Source of the DNA: Pampus argenteus
Taxonomy: Eukaryota; Chordata; Actinopteri; Scombriformes; Stromateidae
Length of the DNA: 64,000 nucleotides
Assembly (NCBI GenBank): GCA_036937835.1
Contig: CM072879.1
Coordinates: 16,237,001-16,301,000 of the forward strand
Reading direction: 5' to 3'
In this document: piece by piece, positions 36,535-49,381 of the stretch
Position numbering within the stretch: the stretch's first letter is position 1
How the letters are laid out: every line of letters begins with the position of its first letter
The notes under the pieces: model-generated
What the model saw: only the letters and a program-made list of their open reading frames with translations
Told to the model about the DNA's origin: nothing
The model's database searches: none
Position numbers and translations under genes: made by a program

Positions 36535-39500
36535 CACTAGTTATTGATGCTGGTGTTTATAGGTAGAGGCTTCTGATGCGCCATCAGAGAGTGTGTAAGG
36601 GCCTCTGGGGAAGCATAGCACAAAGCACACAGATGGAGGGGACGCCGAAGCAGGCCTGCCACTAACACGACTCCCTCAAGACACACACACACACACACAC
36701 AAATACACATATAACCATGACACTAAAACTGTCCGCGCTTTGAGACACACATTGGCTAAATGCTACAGCATGCTATTACCAGTATTACCAGAGCCACTAG
36801 TCAAGGTTCAGTAAGGACCAAGGACTCGGTCTGACTTTAAGCATATTTCCTGCACATAGTTCCCCCCAAGGATCCAGGAAAGGACTTTGTCATTAATTAC
36901 TAATTATGCCCAGAGAGTCTTTTAGTCAGTGCGCAGCAGGGCAGCTAAACATGCAAAAACATGTCTTTCTATAGTTGGAAATGAAAGCAACTACATTAAA
37001 AATAAGAGCTGTAAGAACGTTTTCAATAATGAATTCAAGTTTACTACTTTACTATTCTGGCAGGAGACCTTTGTTTGCATTTCTGTCTCTGTCCCTGCAT
37101 GTCCTGTCCGAGTCTTTACTGTCACCAACAAGAAAAACGCCAAACAAGAAACGCCACGCTGCTGTTTGAAGCAAAATCACTCTGCATGCGAACAACTGCT
37201 TATAAATTCTACATTTACATAACTACTGTATAATTTACTGGCTCTTATAAATAACCTGAACCTGCACTAGAAAAGAAGCATTACAGTTTGTATAGAAATA
37301 AAACATGTGCTGAATGGTCTTCACTGACATTTAGTGTAAACTATCCTTGGGTGTGTTGTCCCCTCTCTTGGTTAAGTAAGATGTGCTGGCAGAGCTGTTT
37401 CTGCCGATGACAGCAACTGAAGACGGTATAGGAACAGTCAGCAGTGTCCCTTCAGGCCGCCCTGGGGGCCAGGTCAATTTGTCCCATCCTGATAGAGGAC
37501 ATCACCTCCGTGACAGCCGGGCAGGTTGGCAGAGAGACAGAAAGGCATCTAGAGACTGATTTCTGATGAAGTGGTCAAATCTTGAATTTCTTCACCATGA
37601 ATAAATTAAAAAAAAAAAAAAAAGTACTGGAGCAGCTCTACTTTGACATGGTTACTTCCATTCAGTCTTCAAACCTGTCAAGCCAAATGTTTGTGTTACT
37701 ATCTAACAGCTAGTCAATGTGTCTGTCTGTCTTGTCTGTCTTATAGTCTCCCTGCCTGACTATTAATCTTTCTATTTAGTTGCTAGTTGTCTTGTTTATG
37801 CCGTCTGTCCCTCCTCTGCCCCATCTATCTTTCCATCTAATAGTTCACTGCTGACTATCTTCCTCTATCTGACTTACAATTGCTGCCTCATAAAGTGGGA
37901 CAAGATTTATCCTTGTGCCAAATGAGAGTAACGACACGGGATAGATGAGACAACGTGGGGGAAGGACAAATAAAAACAGCGAGGGGCGAGGCTGCTCGCA
38001 TGTGTGTGTGTGTGTGTGTGTGAGCGTGTGCATGCATTAGGATGGTAAACACTGAAGGGATGAGCTGTGAGCTGTCAAGTTCACTGATGCACAAGAGACA
38101 ATAAATATCTATCACAAACCCTAATAAGCTGACGTGTGTTCTTCATTTTATTTAAGGTGCTAAAAAAAACACAGTGTTTACATACTAAAGATAATGTGGG
38201 ACTATTTTTAGTTTTAAAAACAGCCCAACTGTGTGTGTGTGTGTGTGTGTGTGTGTTTATGTGGCGTGTGCCTGGCTCAGCAGGGCTCCAGCCCTCCCTG
38301 CTGACTGTGACCTTCCATCCAAACAGACGGCCTTGTGTCTCGTCCCCCCAACACCCGGCTTTCTCTTTCCATCCCCAAATCCCTCCTTTCTGCCGTCTCG
38401 TCCTTCCCTCCAGCCATCCATCCTTCCCTCCTTCACCCTATCCTTGCCTCTGTCATCTCTTGATCCACCCATCCTACTCTCCAGCAGACTGGATGATGCT
38501 TGCAGTCCTTGATCCAGAGCATGGAAAGGCGCTTCATAAATACACCATCCATCACCGCTGGCAGGGCCGGTTAAAACCACATGACACACACACACGATTG
38601 ATTTGGTGTGTGTGTGGCCTCTCTGTGCCAAAAACAACACGTTCGCACAAGTATATACAGCGAGCTACAAACCTTATTTACACGCAATCATAACATGGTT
38701 AGTTTCCATGTGTAGCGTCCATGTGGACAAACATGTAGACGTGTGTGTTTGTCCATTTCCATCAGGTATTAGATGCATTATGGACACAGAGAATCAGTCC
38801 ACTGCACTAAACACATTTCCAGATCCAAGCAAACTCACACTTGGCACGAACGCTCAAACCAAAGACAACAGTGGAGTGACCACACTGTGTAATGTACATC
38901 CCTGTGTACACATGTACGCCGCGCTTGAGCAGGTCAACCAATGCATTCTTGAGGAAGACTTTGTGTGTGTGTGTGTGTGTGTGATTTTTCAATCTGTGCA
39001 AACACAGCGATGGTTCACTGCACCACACAGACTCTGTTCTGCACTCCGCCCTCTCAGTGTGTCCTGTGTGATGGATGATAGGGAGGGAAAATAACTAATT
39101 CAACAGTAGATTTACATTGTTCTGGATGGCGAATAACACAACACACACAGAGAGAAACAGTGAGAACAGTGAGAACAGTGAGGGGAATACAAGTGCTTGA
39201 TGCTTACTAGACAAAGTCCTAAGATCCAAATATGGAAGTTTGGAAGTGAAGGACATCCTTACTTTTTTGCGGGGAACGATCTAGTAAGACTTAGCTGTTT
39301 AGCTGTAATATTTCAAATGAAATATTAACATATTTTTGACCCAACTTCACTACATTCAGACTCATATCTCCATCTAGAGGCCATTATAGGAACGACAGTT
39401 AAAGCCTTCTGCATTCTGCTCTGATTGCTGCCACTTGGGGAGGGGAAAAAAAAGCCTTAAAAAGTACACAAAAATCACAAAGGCAGGAGATGAACACAGA

Positions 39501-39890
39501 GAAACACAAGAGAGATGAAGACACGGGGAGTTTCTTCTTCATTTTTCAGATCATGTGGCCAGTTTTCCTCTTTGTTGCTCACTGGCATTTTGGACATCAC
39601 AGGAAGTTAAACCTCATCAAGCCAAGATGAGGAATCTATGGCTATGATTAAGTTTAGTTAGTAGTTTAAGGGTTAAAAGGTGTCCGAGTGTGTCTCTGTC
39701 TACGTCCATGTAAACATATTTATCCTGTCTGTCCGTCCGTCCCCCCTCCCTCCTCCCAAATTTCTTGGTGCGCCAGTGGACCAGAGGCTCTGCAGGAGAC
39801 CTCAATACCACAGCACAGTGGAAATGTCACCCATAACACTCGCCTCAGGATGCCAATCACTTCACACTGTGTCCAACAGTGAGAGAGAGA

Positions 39891-39895
39891 GTGTG

Positions 39896-39941
<46 letters not shown>
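39891..39941. repeat. (GT)n microsatellite
   Basis: 51 bp with one CG interruption; preceded by a short (GA)n. Confidence 0.95.
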
Positions 39942-39943
<2 letters not shown>

Positions 39944-41282
39944 AAAGGACTAGAGACACAGAGAAAGACAGAGAGACATGTCAGTGTGTGTAAAGACAGC
40001 ATGATTATTAGCATCGCTGACATCTCAACTGGAATATAAAATAAGATTCATCCTTACTGCATGTCTAGATTTATGTTTTAATGTTGTTTTTTTTGCTCAC
40101 TGATGTGTGAGTGCTTTTAGTGCTAATGAGCCTGTCCATCCAAGGGGGGATTATGGGTTGTCTAGTCAGTGTGAGGACTACAGGTGTTTGTGGGACTATG
40201 CATAATTATACATCAAAACAATGAGTGTGTGTGTGTGTGTGTGTGTGCATATTGAGTGGTAAGTGTGAAGACAAAAACAGATGGAGTGGGTTATGGACAA
40301 ATAACGCACATGAGCCTGTGAGGAATTGGGAGTAAGCCCAAGTCTGAGCATACATATGTGGTGTCGTTTGTATCTGCACATGAGCATGCATGAGCTGCAT
40401 ACAGTGTGCGGATATGCAAATGCACATGTCTGGGAATTTCTGTTGTACATTTTACATGCACATGTGTGTGGGTATGTGCATTTGTGTGCATGTATGCATG
40501 TAGGGGGAAGGATACGGAGCACAGAAGCGCAGGTGTCCCTAGAAATGCCATCCATTTCCATTGGGATGTGCAGTGTGTGTGTGTGTATATATGTGTGTAT
40601 GAGGGAGGGTGTGTGATGACAAATGACAACAAAATGAGGAAGGCTGGGGGATGGAAAGCCAAGCTGGCACAGGCTGGCATGCCAGGCTCCCTGTGCAGCC
40701 AGGGGGACAGGCACTCTGTCCTCACGGCAGGCCCCCTTAGCCGAGCTGTGAATACAGAGACAACAGCCGACACACACACACACACACCAAACAGTGATGT
40801 CATCACATGCAAACACATGTAAAAGAAATTAATGAGTTGTCCATTACATTTTAAAGTCCTGCTGTTTAAGTCTTGCAGAGTGTCTATATTGAACGTTCCT
40901 CAGCCGCGTCCGTCTCACATGTGTTTGACAGAACAGATCTGCTCCTATTTCAATCAATCAAGCTCTACACAGGTTGTGTAACAGCGCATATAAGCACAAC
41001 CTGATGTTTGTGTAAATGGAGTGTGATTCACAAGCTCCACTATAAGTATAACACACAAGGCCTGAGTAAATCCAAAAAGACGAAATTCCCGATAAGTCTT
41101 ATTCACTAAGTGGAATCTGGCAGAACCACTTGAATGAGGGGCAAAGCGACTAAAATGACCAATTCTGCAAATCCAGTTACCTTTGACTTATCACTTCTAG
41201 ATACATTTAAGATATCATTCTGCGCCGAGATCGGTATGTTAAAAATAATCACCACTTTAATGCCATTCCTGTTAATACTTAC

Positions 41283-41327
41283 TTTCTCGGTAGCGTGCGC
41301 GGGCCGTGCTCGTCGTCTTTTGGCCAT
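41283..41327 (-). other. Exon-like ATG stretch with a consensus donor, origin unknown
   Basis: On the minus strand an ATG at 41327 opens MAKRRRARPAHATEK and is followed exactly by GTAAGTATT, a consensus 5' splice site. The basic start and the flanking unique sequence could belong to a DNA transposon (Harbinger-type second ORF) or be chance. No second exon was found. Coding potential is not shown. Confidence 0.2.
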
Positions 41328-41696
41328 TTCGACAGAATAAGTACGTTTCACCGAGGTTAAGTGGGGGCAGGCAGATCTATACACTGATCCCACATCAATT
41401 TTGAACAGATGGAAAGTTATTAGTGGAGGCTGAATGGGGATGGAAAGATGTGATTGTGAGGCAGCAGGGCAATTGCGATACACTGCCTTCTCACCTACAA
41501 TGCATCATTTTCAACAGAGGAGAACAGAGGTGTAAAAAGCAGCAGCAGCAGCAGCAGCCAGGTACCTGCACGCCTAAGTGTGGGTCTGTCTGCACATATT
41601 TTTTTATGTCTGTAATCCAAAACCTTCTTGTTTTGTTCCCTGAAGCCAAAAGGTAATCAACTTTCTGACTAATTCTCTTACATGACACACATTCAT

Positions 41697-41711
41697 ACAC
41701 ACACACACACA

Positions 41712-41758
<47 letters not shown>
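41697..41758. repeat. (AC)n microsatellite, longest in the window
   Basis: 62 bp with one TA interruption. Confidence 0.95.
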
Positions 41759-41761
<3 letters not shown>

Positions 41762-42059
41762 TGTCTTTGGCACCAGCATCCCTCTTGCTGTGTCACATCA
41801 GGACGCAGATAAGTCTGACATAATCAAGACTTAAAATTTATCTTCAGGCTAAGAAGCAGCTTGTCCTCACCCAATCTCTGAGTGTCAGAGTGGGAATCAC
41901 AATCTGCACCTTATCAGCAACTCTGGCCCGAAGTCACAGGTGTGCACAGCTGTGGCAGCGGTCATTTAACTGGACACGAGATGAGTTGATTTTCCTCCCT
42001 CTTCGTAAACAAGTGATTGCATGCACCATCTTTACCATACATGGTTTTCCATTCAACAT

Positions 42060-42193
42060 TCATCTAGATATATTATTAATAGTTAATAATTTCACCATTT
42101 TCAGACACTGTCTTGACTAAACAACTAATCTATTAAATCAAGAAAAACAATGGACAGATTATTCAATAACGGACGTTGTAGTTCAGCCCTAAA
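42060..42193 (-). repeat. AGGGCTGCAA-family dispersed repeat, copy 3 (inverted, partial)
   Basis: The plus strand ends with cagattattcaataacggac and gttgtagttcagccct, the reverse complement of the family 5' end. Only about 130 bp are recognisable. Confidence 0.5.
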
Positions 42194-45100
42194 AAACACT
42201 TGCAGAATGTCATTATGTGAAAATAACACACTCCTCAGAAAGTCAGGTAAATACGACGTTTTCCTTGCAGAGAGAAAATAGTGCTGCTCTGTTAACCTCC
42301 ACGCAGGGAGATAACAGATTTTAGGTGTTTAACTGATAATTCAATTATGAGCTCTTTAATTGCTATAGTAAATAACATCCACAATTATTGTATAATCCCT
42401 TGGAAATACTCCCTAGAATGATTATGCAGTAAACAAATGCTCGGCACGGTATGACACAAGAGCTTATTTGTCTTAATAATCTCTTTTTATGCCTTACTAA
42501 CATCATATCTGTCACTTATTTAGGAATCCGAGAGTTTTTTATTCCCGGATATTTCCCTCCGTACTCGAATGTTTGATTCAGTTCAGTGATCATGAGCGAG
42601 ACAGAGAGAAATGAGGCTGTCATGTTGTGTGAGTTAGCAACGTGATTAAGCTGGATGCCAACCTTTTCTAACTTTGATGCATTCATGTCAGCCGTATTTA
42701 ATTCATGAGTCTGTGGGTAGAAGATTGAAAGTGTTAAGACGAGGCAGAGAGGAAGGACGGCGGCGACGTGTTGTAATTTGGGGGGTTTGTCCCATCTCCT
42801 TAAATGATTCTGCCTGTGGTCAAAGTTCACTCGCCTTCTTCTCTCTTCACTATTCCTTCTTCCTTCCAGGTCAACTTTACAGTTTTTCAGTCTTTCAACC
42901 TCCTCATCTTTACTCTCATCCTTCGTTCATTTCTTCCCATTTTCTATCCCCATGCATTGTTGTCCTCCCTCTTTCCACTTTACATTACCCATCATCCTCC
43001 TCCTCCTCTTTTTTTCCCCTCATACCCATCTCTCACAGACATGTCTCTGCACCACCACTGTGTGTGCATGTGTGTGTGTGAAATCATTCTCAGCTTTTAC
43101 ATCTCATATTTTATGCATTCAGCCCTTATGCAGAGCAACTAACAGACAGTGCAACCATGAGAATCCTCTGACAGCTCTTTTCTGCAACGCTGTGTATTGT
43201 TCTACAAAAAAAAAAAGATTTTCATCTCCTCCTATACCCATAATGCCCTGTTTTCTTTTCATTGCTTCCTTCCTTTCTGTCCTTGCATCAGTCTCTGTAG
43301 GTAAATGAAGGCAGAGGGATGAATGGTGAATGCTTGGCCTCCGTCCAGCACACATATTCAGTAACCAAAGGACATGCTAATCCTGTCCTTTTTTCTGTGA
43401 GCACGCGCATGTGTGTGTGTGCATGTATGTCTCATGGCAACGTTTCTACACTTGTATTAGTTTGTGGGAATGTTTATTTGTTCGAGTGTGTATTTGTGCA
43501 CCTGATGTTTGCCCACTTGTTGTACGGCTGGACAGCTAAATAAATACGTCAGATTCTGGGCTTGAAAGAACACATTTGTCTTTTCTCCCAGGAGAATGTG
43601 AATTATTTAAAATGAAAAGCTGGGGATAGAGATGACTAATAGTAGTGGGTGACGTGGCTGAAGAAGAGAGAGAGATGGAGAAGGATGGAGGGAGGGAGGG
43701 AGAAGGACCAGATGGGATGGGGTGGCACAGAGCCAAGGAGAGCTGGTATAAAGAAGGGGTAAAAAAAAAAAAAAGTGTGATAAAAGAGATGGGGAATGAA
43801 AGAGGAGTCAAACGCTGGAGAGGGTGGTAAGTGATAGCGGCTTTGACAGGGTGCTTTTGTATAAAACACACAAATCAGTTGGAAGAATGAGAGGAAAGGA
43901 AGTCTAAAAAAATAAAAGTGAAACAGACAAAATATGAGGAGACCAAAAAAAAAAGTTAGGGAGGGTTGACGAGGACATGACAAGAAGTGACAACAGACAG
44001 AGGGGAAGATGAGTGCAACAGAGGGAGCGACTTCAGAAACATATGATTGGGCACTGGTGCCAACTCTTGAGCACACACGAATGCACACACGCACACATCA
44101 GATAAATCTCCAAGCTTCTCCGACAGATTTCAGCCTGTTAACCTGACTCACCCTGCCTCACCCCATCTCACCCTGCCACATGGTTCCCACAGGGGGCAGC
44201 AGGAGAGGGCTGGAGGAACAGAAACAGCATGATAGACAGCATAATATTAATAAAAAAAACGAGGGGATTAAAGACAGAACGGGAAAATGAGAGAAAAAAA
44301 AACAAAGGGTGAAAAAGGAGGTGAGAAAACAAACTAACAGACCTGTGAGAGGAAGCCATGAAGCACCGCTGAGATCAGAAAGAAATTAAGTGTACACTTC
44401 TTTAGCAGCATGGGGAGTGTATGGGGGGGTAAATAGGTGAGGGGGAAATAAAGGAGCGAGAGAGGGGGGAAAGGGAGGAGAAGGAAGGCGTGTAGTAAAT
44501 TACGGAGGGAAGGAGAGCAATAGGAAGGAATAGCAGGGTGGTGAATGCGCCTCGAGCCGGATTGTAGAGCAGAAAACAACAGAGATAATAAGAGAATCTG
44601 CTGAAGGCATGCGGCACGCTCAGTAATTATATAGAAAGAGCAGCCTGCCTTAATTAGAACAGGATGGAGCTCATGAGTGTGACAGAAACACACACACAGA
44701 AAACACACCAAGTACACAAATGCACGTAAAAAACGCAGCATTTGCAAGGTGAATTATTACATAATTTATTTTCCCCCTTGGTCTCGTCCTGCTGGTGGCA
44801 TATTTATAATGGAATTGAAGAACATGTGTGCACACATCACTGCAAGTACACTTAGTGGTGCAAATTTGTGAATGCATGCAGGGTCACAATATAAATATAT
44901 AAATAGTTGTGCACATGCAGCACTACAGTACATCACATCTAACTCTTTTTTTTTTTTCTTTTACACCTTTATTCCACATGAGAAAGTTGATTGAGCATAA
45001 ATATGCTAATCTTCACATTTACACTTCTCTATGCATTCATAACTAGGAGCTGGTCAAGTGCCATCACAGTCCTCCAGTCTTCTGAGCAACCGTGGATTAA

Positions 45101-48100
45101 GTGTTTCTCATCCTTTTTATGGCGCCAAAGATTTTTTTCCTCATTCTCTTCATTCATTCTTTTTATAGTTTATTTGGAGTAATTCAATTTTGAGAGACAA
45201 AAGGGAGGCAAACTAATAATAGCGGTATTTTAGCACTCCATACATTTGGGCACTTCAGCTTTTTCTACAATTAGACATTTATTCAATCATTACGCGCACT
45301 AAGATTGGAAGTTGAAAATCCAATGTTCTCATTTAGCGGATGCTATTATTTCCCAGAGGTTTTTATTCAAGGCCTCGCTGAAGGTTTTTTACACTTGGGA
45401 ACTGCATTCAACTTCACCGCTTTACAGCACAATTCAAGGTGGATTTAAATTTGTTCTTTTTTTCCCCCCTCAATTACAGAAATAACAAATATATTAATAT
45501 GTATATGCACACATATTACATAAGCAGTGAATAACCTTGGTATAGGGGAACGCAATGGATTTAACTTCATTTGTGTGTCCTTCAAAGTGCACACTGTTCC
45601 TCATTTCATGTGTTGGTATAACATCACGTATGTAGGACAAAGTGTGGCTGAAATGCAAATGAAGGTATATGTATATACGGTGATGGCCTTTCTCCTATGT
45701 ACCATAACTCAACACCTATATAGATAAAGTGTAAAAACGAAATGTCTAATAATAAAGGAAAAGAGAAAAAAATATATAAACTAGTAGCTTCTGCAGATAG
45801 CATACTATACAAATCCTCTTGTGTAAAATAATATCTATAAACACACATTGATGTTTTTTCCTGCATCTTCTCAGTCAGCAACTCAGTAATTATGTCTATT
45901 ATCATTAAAATAACAGAAGAACACTTTATGACAACTACAGATGTTATAATCTCAAGTAATCCAGTGTTGCCTGGGACTGACATGACTGTTACATTGTGTG
46001 TGGTTATAATCCTCTTCTCTACTGCACAAAACTATCTGCTTACGCTATTATCAGTAGCTACTCACTGGCTGTTCAATATTATTGACCTGTACTGAGACAC
46101 TTAGTGCATTTGTACTCGCTCAGTTACACAATTAAACCCAGGAGTAAATAAGACATATTTACAGAACCTGCACACATGCACACACACGCGCACACACAGA
46201 TGAATTAGCTCAACATTATAGTCATGTGATTCAGTCAGTCACGCATGTCCTCTCTGCACACATACACAGGCGTGATGGTGAAACATACATTTTCTTATTC
46301 ACACTGCTGTTATCACATTATCCATTTCTATCAGTCATACAGAGTCTCTGTGTGTCTCTCCGATACACAACAAGTGTGTGTGTGTGTCTGCTGAATAAGT
46401 GTGTCCATACTATATGTGTGTATGAGCAGTCCCAGCGCAATTCTTCAGTTTAGTGGAGCATTACATCTGATCAATAGCTCTGGTGCAGTGGGAGATGTTG
46501 GGGTTGCTGCATATTCATACCATTAGGAACTGAGAAATTAGCTCCAATAGTGAAAGTATATAGATATATAGATCTCTCTGGACTTCACCATCTTCGTCTG
46601 TCTATTTCTTTGCTAATGTGCCCGGCCTGTCCGACCCCTTTACTGTCAGAAATCCCCTTTATTTTCCTGTGCTTCCTGACATCGCTCAGATCAGCTTTTA
46701 TTGTACACAAAGCGTTGTTGGTAATTACACAAAAGCAGGTGAAGCAACACGTACTTTGTTTGCACACAGTCAAACTGCCAATATCAGTGAGCAGCACTGT
46801 CAAACCCTCACAGTACTGAAGAAATAGAAATTCTGCAACAGAGCAAATGTTCTGCATGAGCGTCGACCTTTCCACTGATACTTTTTATACTTTTTTTCTT
46901 CTCCCCATTTTCACTTCGATTTCATCTGTTCATCAGAAAGTCTGAACTATGTTGTTTTTCAGAAAACAAGCAGAACAGCATTGAACAGCAGCTCCTCTTA
47001 GTGAGAACAGGTAGTTTAAAAACAGACAGGTGAGCAGTATGAACACAACTATTCCAGCTCCACATGCACACTGACACTTATTTCCCACCTCTGATCTTCT
47101 TCTAAAAAATATTGATGCAATCCAACAATTTTTTTATCCAAACTCCTCATCTCTATCGCTCTACATCTGCCCATCAGCCCTCTCTTCCACCCCACTTCAC
47201 TCCCATTACCACCTCCTCCGTCCTCCTCCGTCCTCCTCTCGCTCATATATTCCCCTCAGAGTTCGGACTCTCTCACATTCTGCCTCTTCCTCGTCTTTCA
47301 TTCTCACTATTCCCGATCCTGCATTTCTCTAGTTCAATTTAATCACTATATCAGCAGGAGAGTTGTCATTTCCTCGCCCGCCTTTGTTTTAATTATACAT
47401 CACACCCACATAAAACACACCATTGGCTAGGAAAAAAAATTATTACTTAATATTTAATTTCCAGTAAACAATCAATTGCAACCATAAACCAGAACATTGA
47501 CTCTCAACAAGGAGTTCAGCAGTAAAATCGCCCTTCCATTACACACACACAGTCTGCTGTCCAGTGACTACAACGCCCACGTAGCGTTGCATAACAATGC
47601 AAGATGGGTTGTGAACGCTAACAGCAACAGTCAGGCGATCAAACTGCTGCTACTGTGTGACCAATAGGTTGTGACAAAAGATTCAAATACTGTCCGTCTC
47701 TGTTGTCATCAGTGAGCTCAACACCCCACGCCACCCACCGGCTTTACACTGACAATGCTTTATGTGAGTGTGTGTGTGTGTGCATCTGAAGAGACAGAGA
47801 GAGAGTACATTACTCATTGTGTTCACACTCACACACATACAAGGACATCCTTATGGTCCACATGCAACGCCTCACATACCGATATGTGTGACAACACTAT
47901 TTGGACGTATACATGAGACAAGAAAACATGACTCATGAATCTAAGCCCTCATCGCTGATGAACAGACATGGATTCAAATTGAGTGAGAAAGGCTTTTTCT
48001 GCAAGTCCATTGTCTTTCCTTCTGATTCACACTTCATTCTGTGCTCCTACGCAGTCATTATCTCACTGTCCTCTACTCGTACTGTATCTCTGTCACATCT

Positions 48101-48708
48101 TGGCAGCTCTTATGTCTCTTCTCGTATGGATCATCATTTCCTTTCTGCCATCTCCGTCCCTCTATTCTATTCAACTGTACATCATCCTTCATCATTAACA
48201 TTGTTTCTTATTTCCACTTTCCCTCGGTCTCCTACTTTCACATCTTTTTAACACCTATCTCCATCTCTTCTTCTGTTTCACCCACCCAAAAATAAAATAA
48301 AATAAAAGAACCGCCAGTTCAAAGAGCATTTTTCCAATTTGTTTCGAGAAGAAGATGCATTTTTTCCTGATTCTAAAGCAGCAATTTGTCTTATTCTGTC
48401 TTTTTTTGAGTCCTACAAAGATTCTTGAAACAAACTTACGGCACTGCCAGATTTTTTTTTTTACTCTCTTAAAGAAAATAATGAAATAAAAAAAAGACAC
48501 AGTAGAGATGAAAAGATTGTTCTCAACGTTCTCAGTTGTTCTCATAAAGATGCGAAAGGCTTTAAATAGTTAGACATCAATAACTTTCATCGTTTTGTTT
48601 CTTTCCTTTCGTTACACAGCCCCTCCCCTTGTTCCTTTTGTTATCCATTTGTTTTCTGCCTCCTTTCATGTAACCACGCACCCCTACTGTCTATTATCCA
48701 TTCCTTAC

Positions 48709-49381
48709 CTTCACAGCTGCTGTGTCCTTCCTCGTAGCCGGCGCTGCAGCTGCACTTCCCAATGGGCACCAGCCATTCCCCTTCAGCGCTGCAATGCATC
48801 CTGGGAGGGCTGTCTGTGTCAACCTCAGAGTTGTTGACGCAGGTGCCGCGCACCTCTACCAGCGTGGCGAAGGCCGCCTCAGCCACCGTGTCGGGGAAGA
48901 CTGCCAGGTTCTGGACGGTTGCAAGGCAGCGTTTGTAGTACACCCGCACGGCCACGAGGGCCACGCAGGCGCCGACGTCCTGGAACGCCAGGTGGAAGCC
49001 CTTACGGTTGAGGTGGCCGATCTCGCGCACCTCCGTGTTCAGCTTCATCTTCCTCTCTCCCAGGTCGCCCTGCGTGAAGCTCTCATCAGCAGCGATGGTG
49101 TCGATCTTGGTGTAGCGGTCTTCTCGGGTGATGCCGCCGAGGTCCCTGTCTGACTCAACGTAGAGGAGGTTGAAGGTCTCCTTACAGGTGCCCGCTACAC
49201 CGGGGATGCTGTTGCAGTCGCGGAGCGTGAACTGGAGCTCCACGAAGATGCGTTGACCGCCTCTGCGCGCCACCCAGCCCGTCTGCAGCCAGTTGTTCTG
49301 CTGCGTGGGCTCCATCACGTTGCACACTTGGTACGTCCGGATAGGCTTGTACTTCTCATCTACACCACTTATCTCCTCCCA
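48709..49381 (-). CDS. epha10: epha10 exon 3: ephrin-binding domain and start of cysteine-rich region
   Basis: This is a 673-nt exon of 224 codons plus one base, with acceptor ctctctttccag|TGG and donor GAAG|GTAAGG; it enters in phase 0 and leaves in phase 1. Codons 1-152 complete the ephrin-binding jelly-roll domain. Landmarks are [12 protein letters not shown] (15-26), [39 protein letters not shown] (92-110), [11 protein letters not shown] and [18 protein letters not shown]. Cysteines fall at codons 20, 56, 66, 139, 152, 181, 197, 210, 212 and 223. The sequon NNS at 183-185 is an N-glycosylation site seen in many Eph proteins. Codons after about 153 form the sushi-like part, including [16 protein letters not shown]. 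Compared with EphA4/A7 there is one extra Gln in EPTQQNNWL. Most Eph exon 3s are about 664 nt, so this one is three codons longer. The complementary frame on the plus strand (48722-49153) is a shadow. Confidence 0.93.

Larger units (their letters stand above)
31351..41100 (-). other. Intron 3 of epha10, block E
   Basis: This is non-coding. It holds a repeat fragment at 31357-31450 and long CA/GT tracts at 32113-32162, 35547-35584 and 39891-39941. The plus strand is purine-rich at 33100-33530. There is a G-rich minus strand at 34321-34350, (AAT)n at 33970-33993, GA tracts near 36270 and 36492-36534, and a pyrimidine-rich plus strand at 38330-38500. Long open frames here (for example on the minus strand at 32960-33625) are low-complexity and unsupported. 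Confidence 0.7.
41101..48708 (-). other. Intron 3 of epha10, block F (5' end of intron)
   Basis: This is non-coding. It includes an exon-like minus-strand stretch of unknown origin near 41283-41327, a CA tract at 41697-41758, a dispersed repeat at 42060-42193, and AT-rich candidate regulatory blocks at 42280-42500 and 45200-45450. The plus strand is pyrimidine-rich at 42825-43040, 47125-47340 and 48000-48295, and purine-rich at 43640-44600. The intron begins at the strong donor of exon 3. Confidence 0.7.

Noticed and set aside
38136..38693. Plus-strand open frame of 185 codons
   Set aside because: It contains a Cys-Val run from a GT microsatellite and a Pro/Ser-rich part from a pyrimidine tract. 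Both are artefacts of low complexity.
40196..40816. Minus-strand open frame of 206 codons
   Set aside because: It is made of Thr-His and Cys-Val dipeptide runs from CA/GT repeats, with no homology that I recognise and a competing open frame in another phase.
46585..46875. Minus-strand open frame of 96 codons with several cysteines
   Set aside because: There is no recognisable domain, no splice borders, and a competing open frame on the other strand; likely chance.
48722..49153. Plus-strand open frame of 143 codons opposite exon 3
   Set aside because: It is a shadow of the GC-rich epha10 exon 3 on the other strand.
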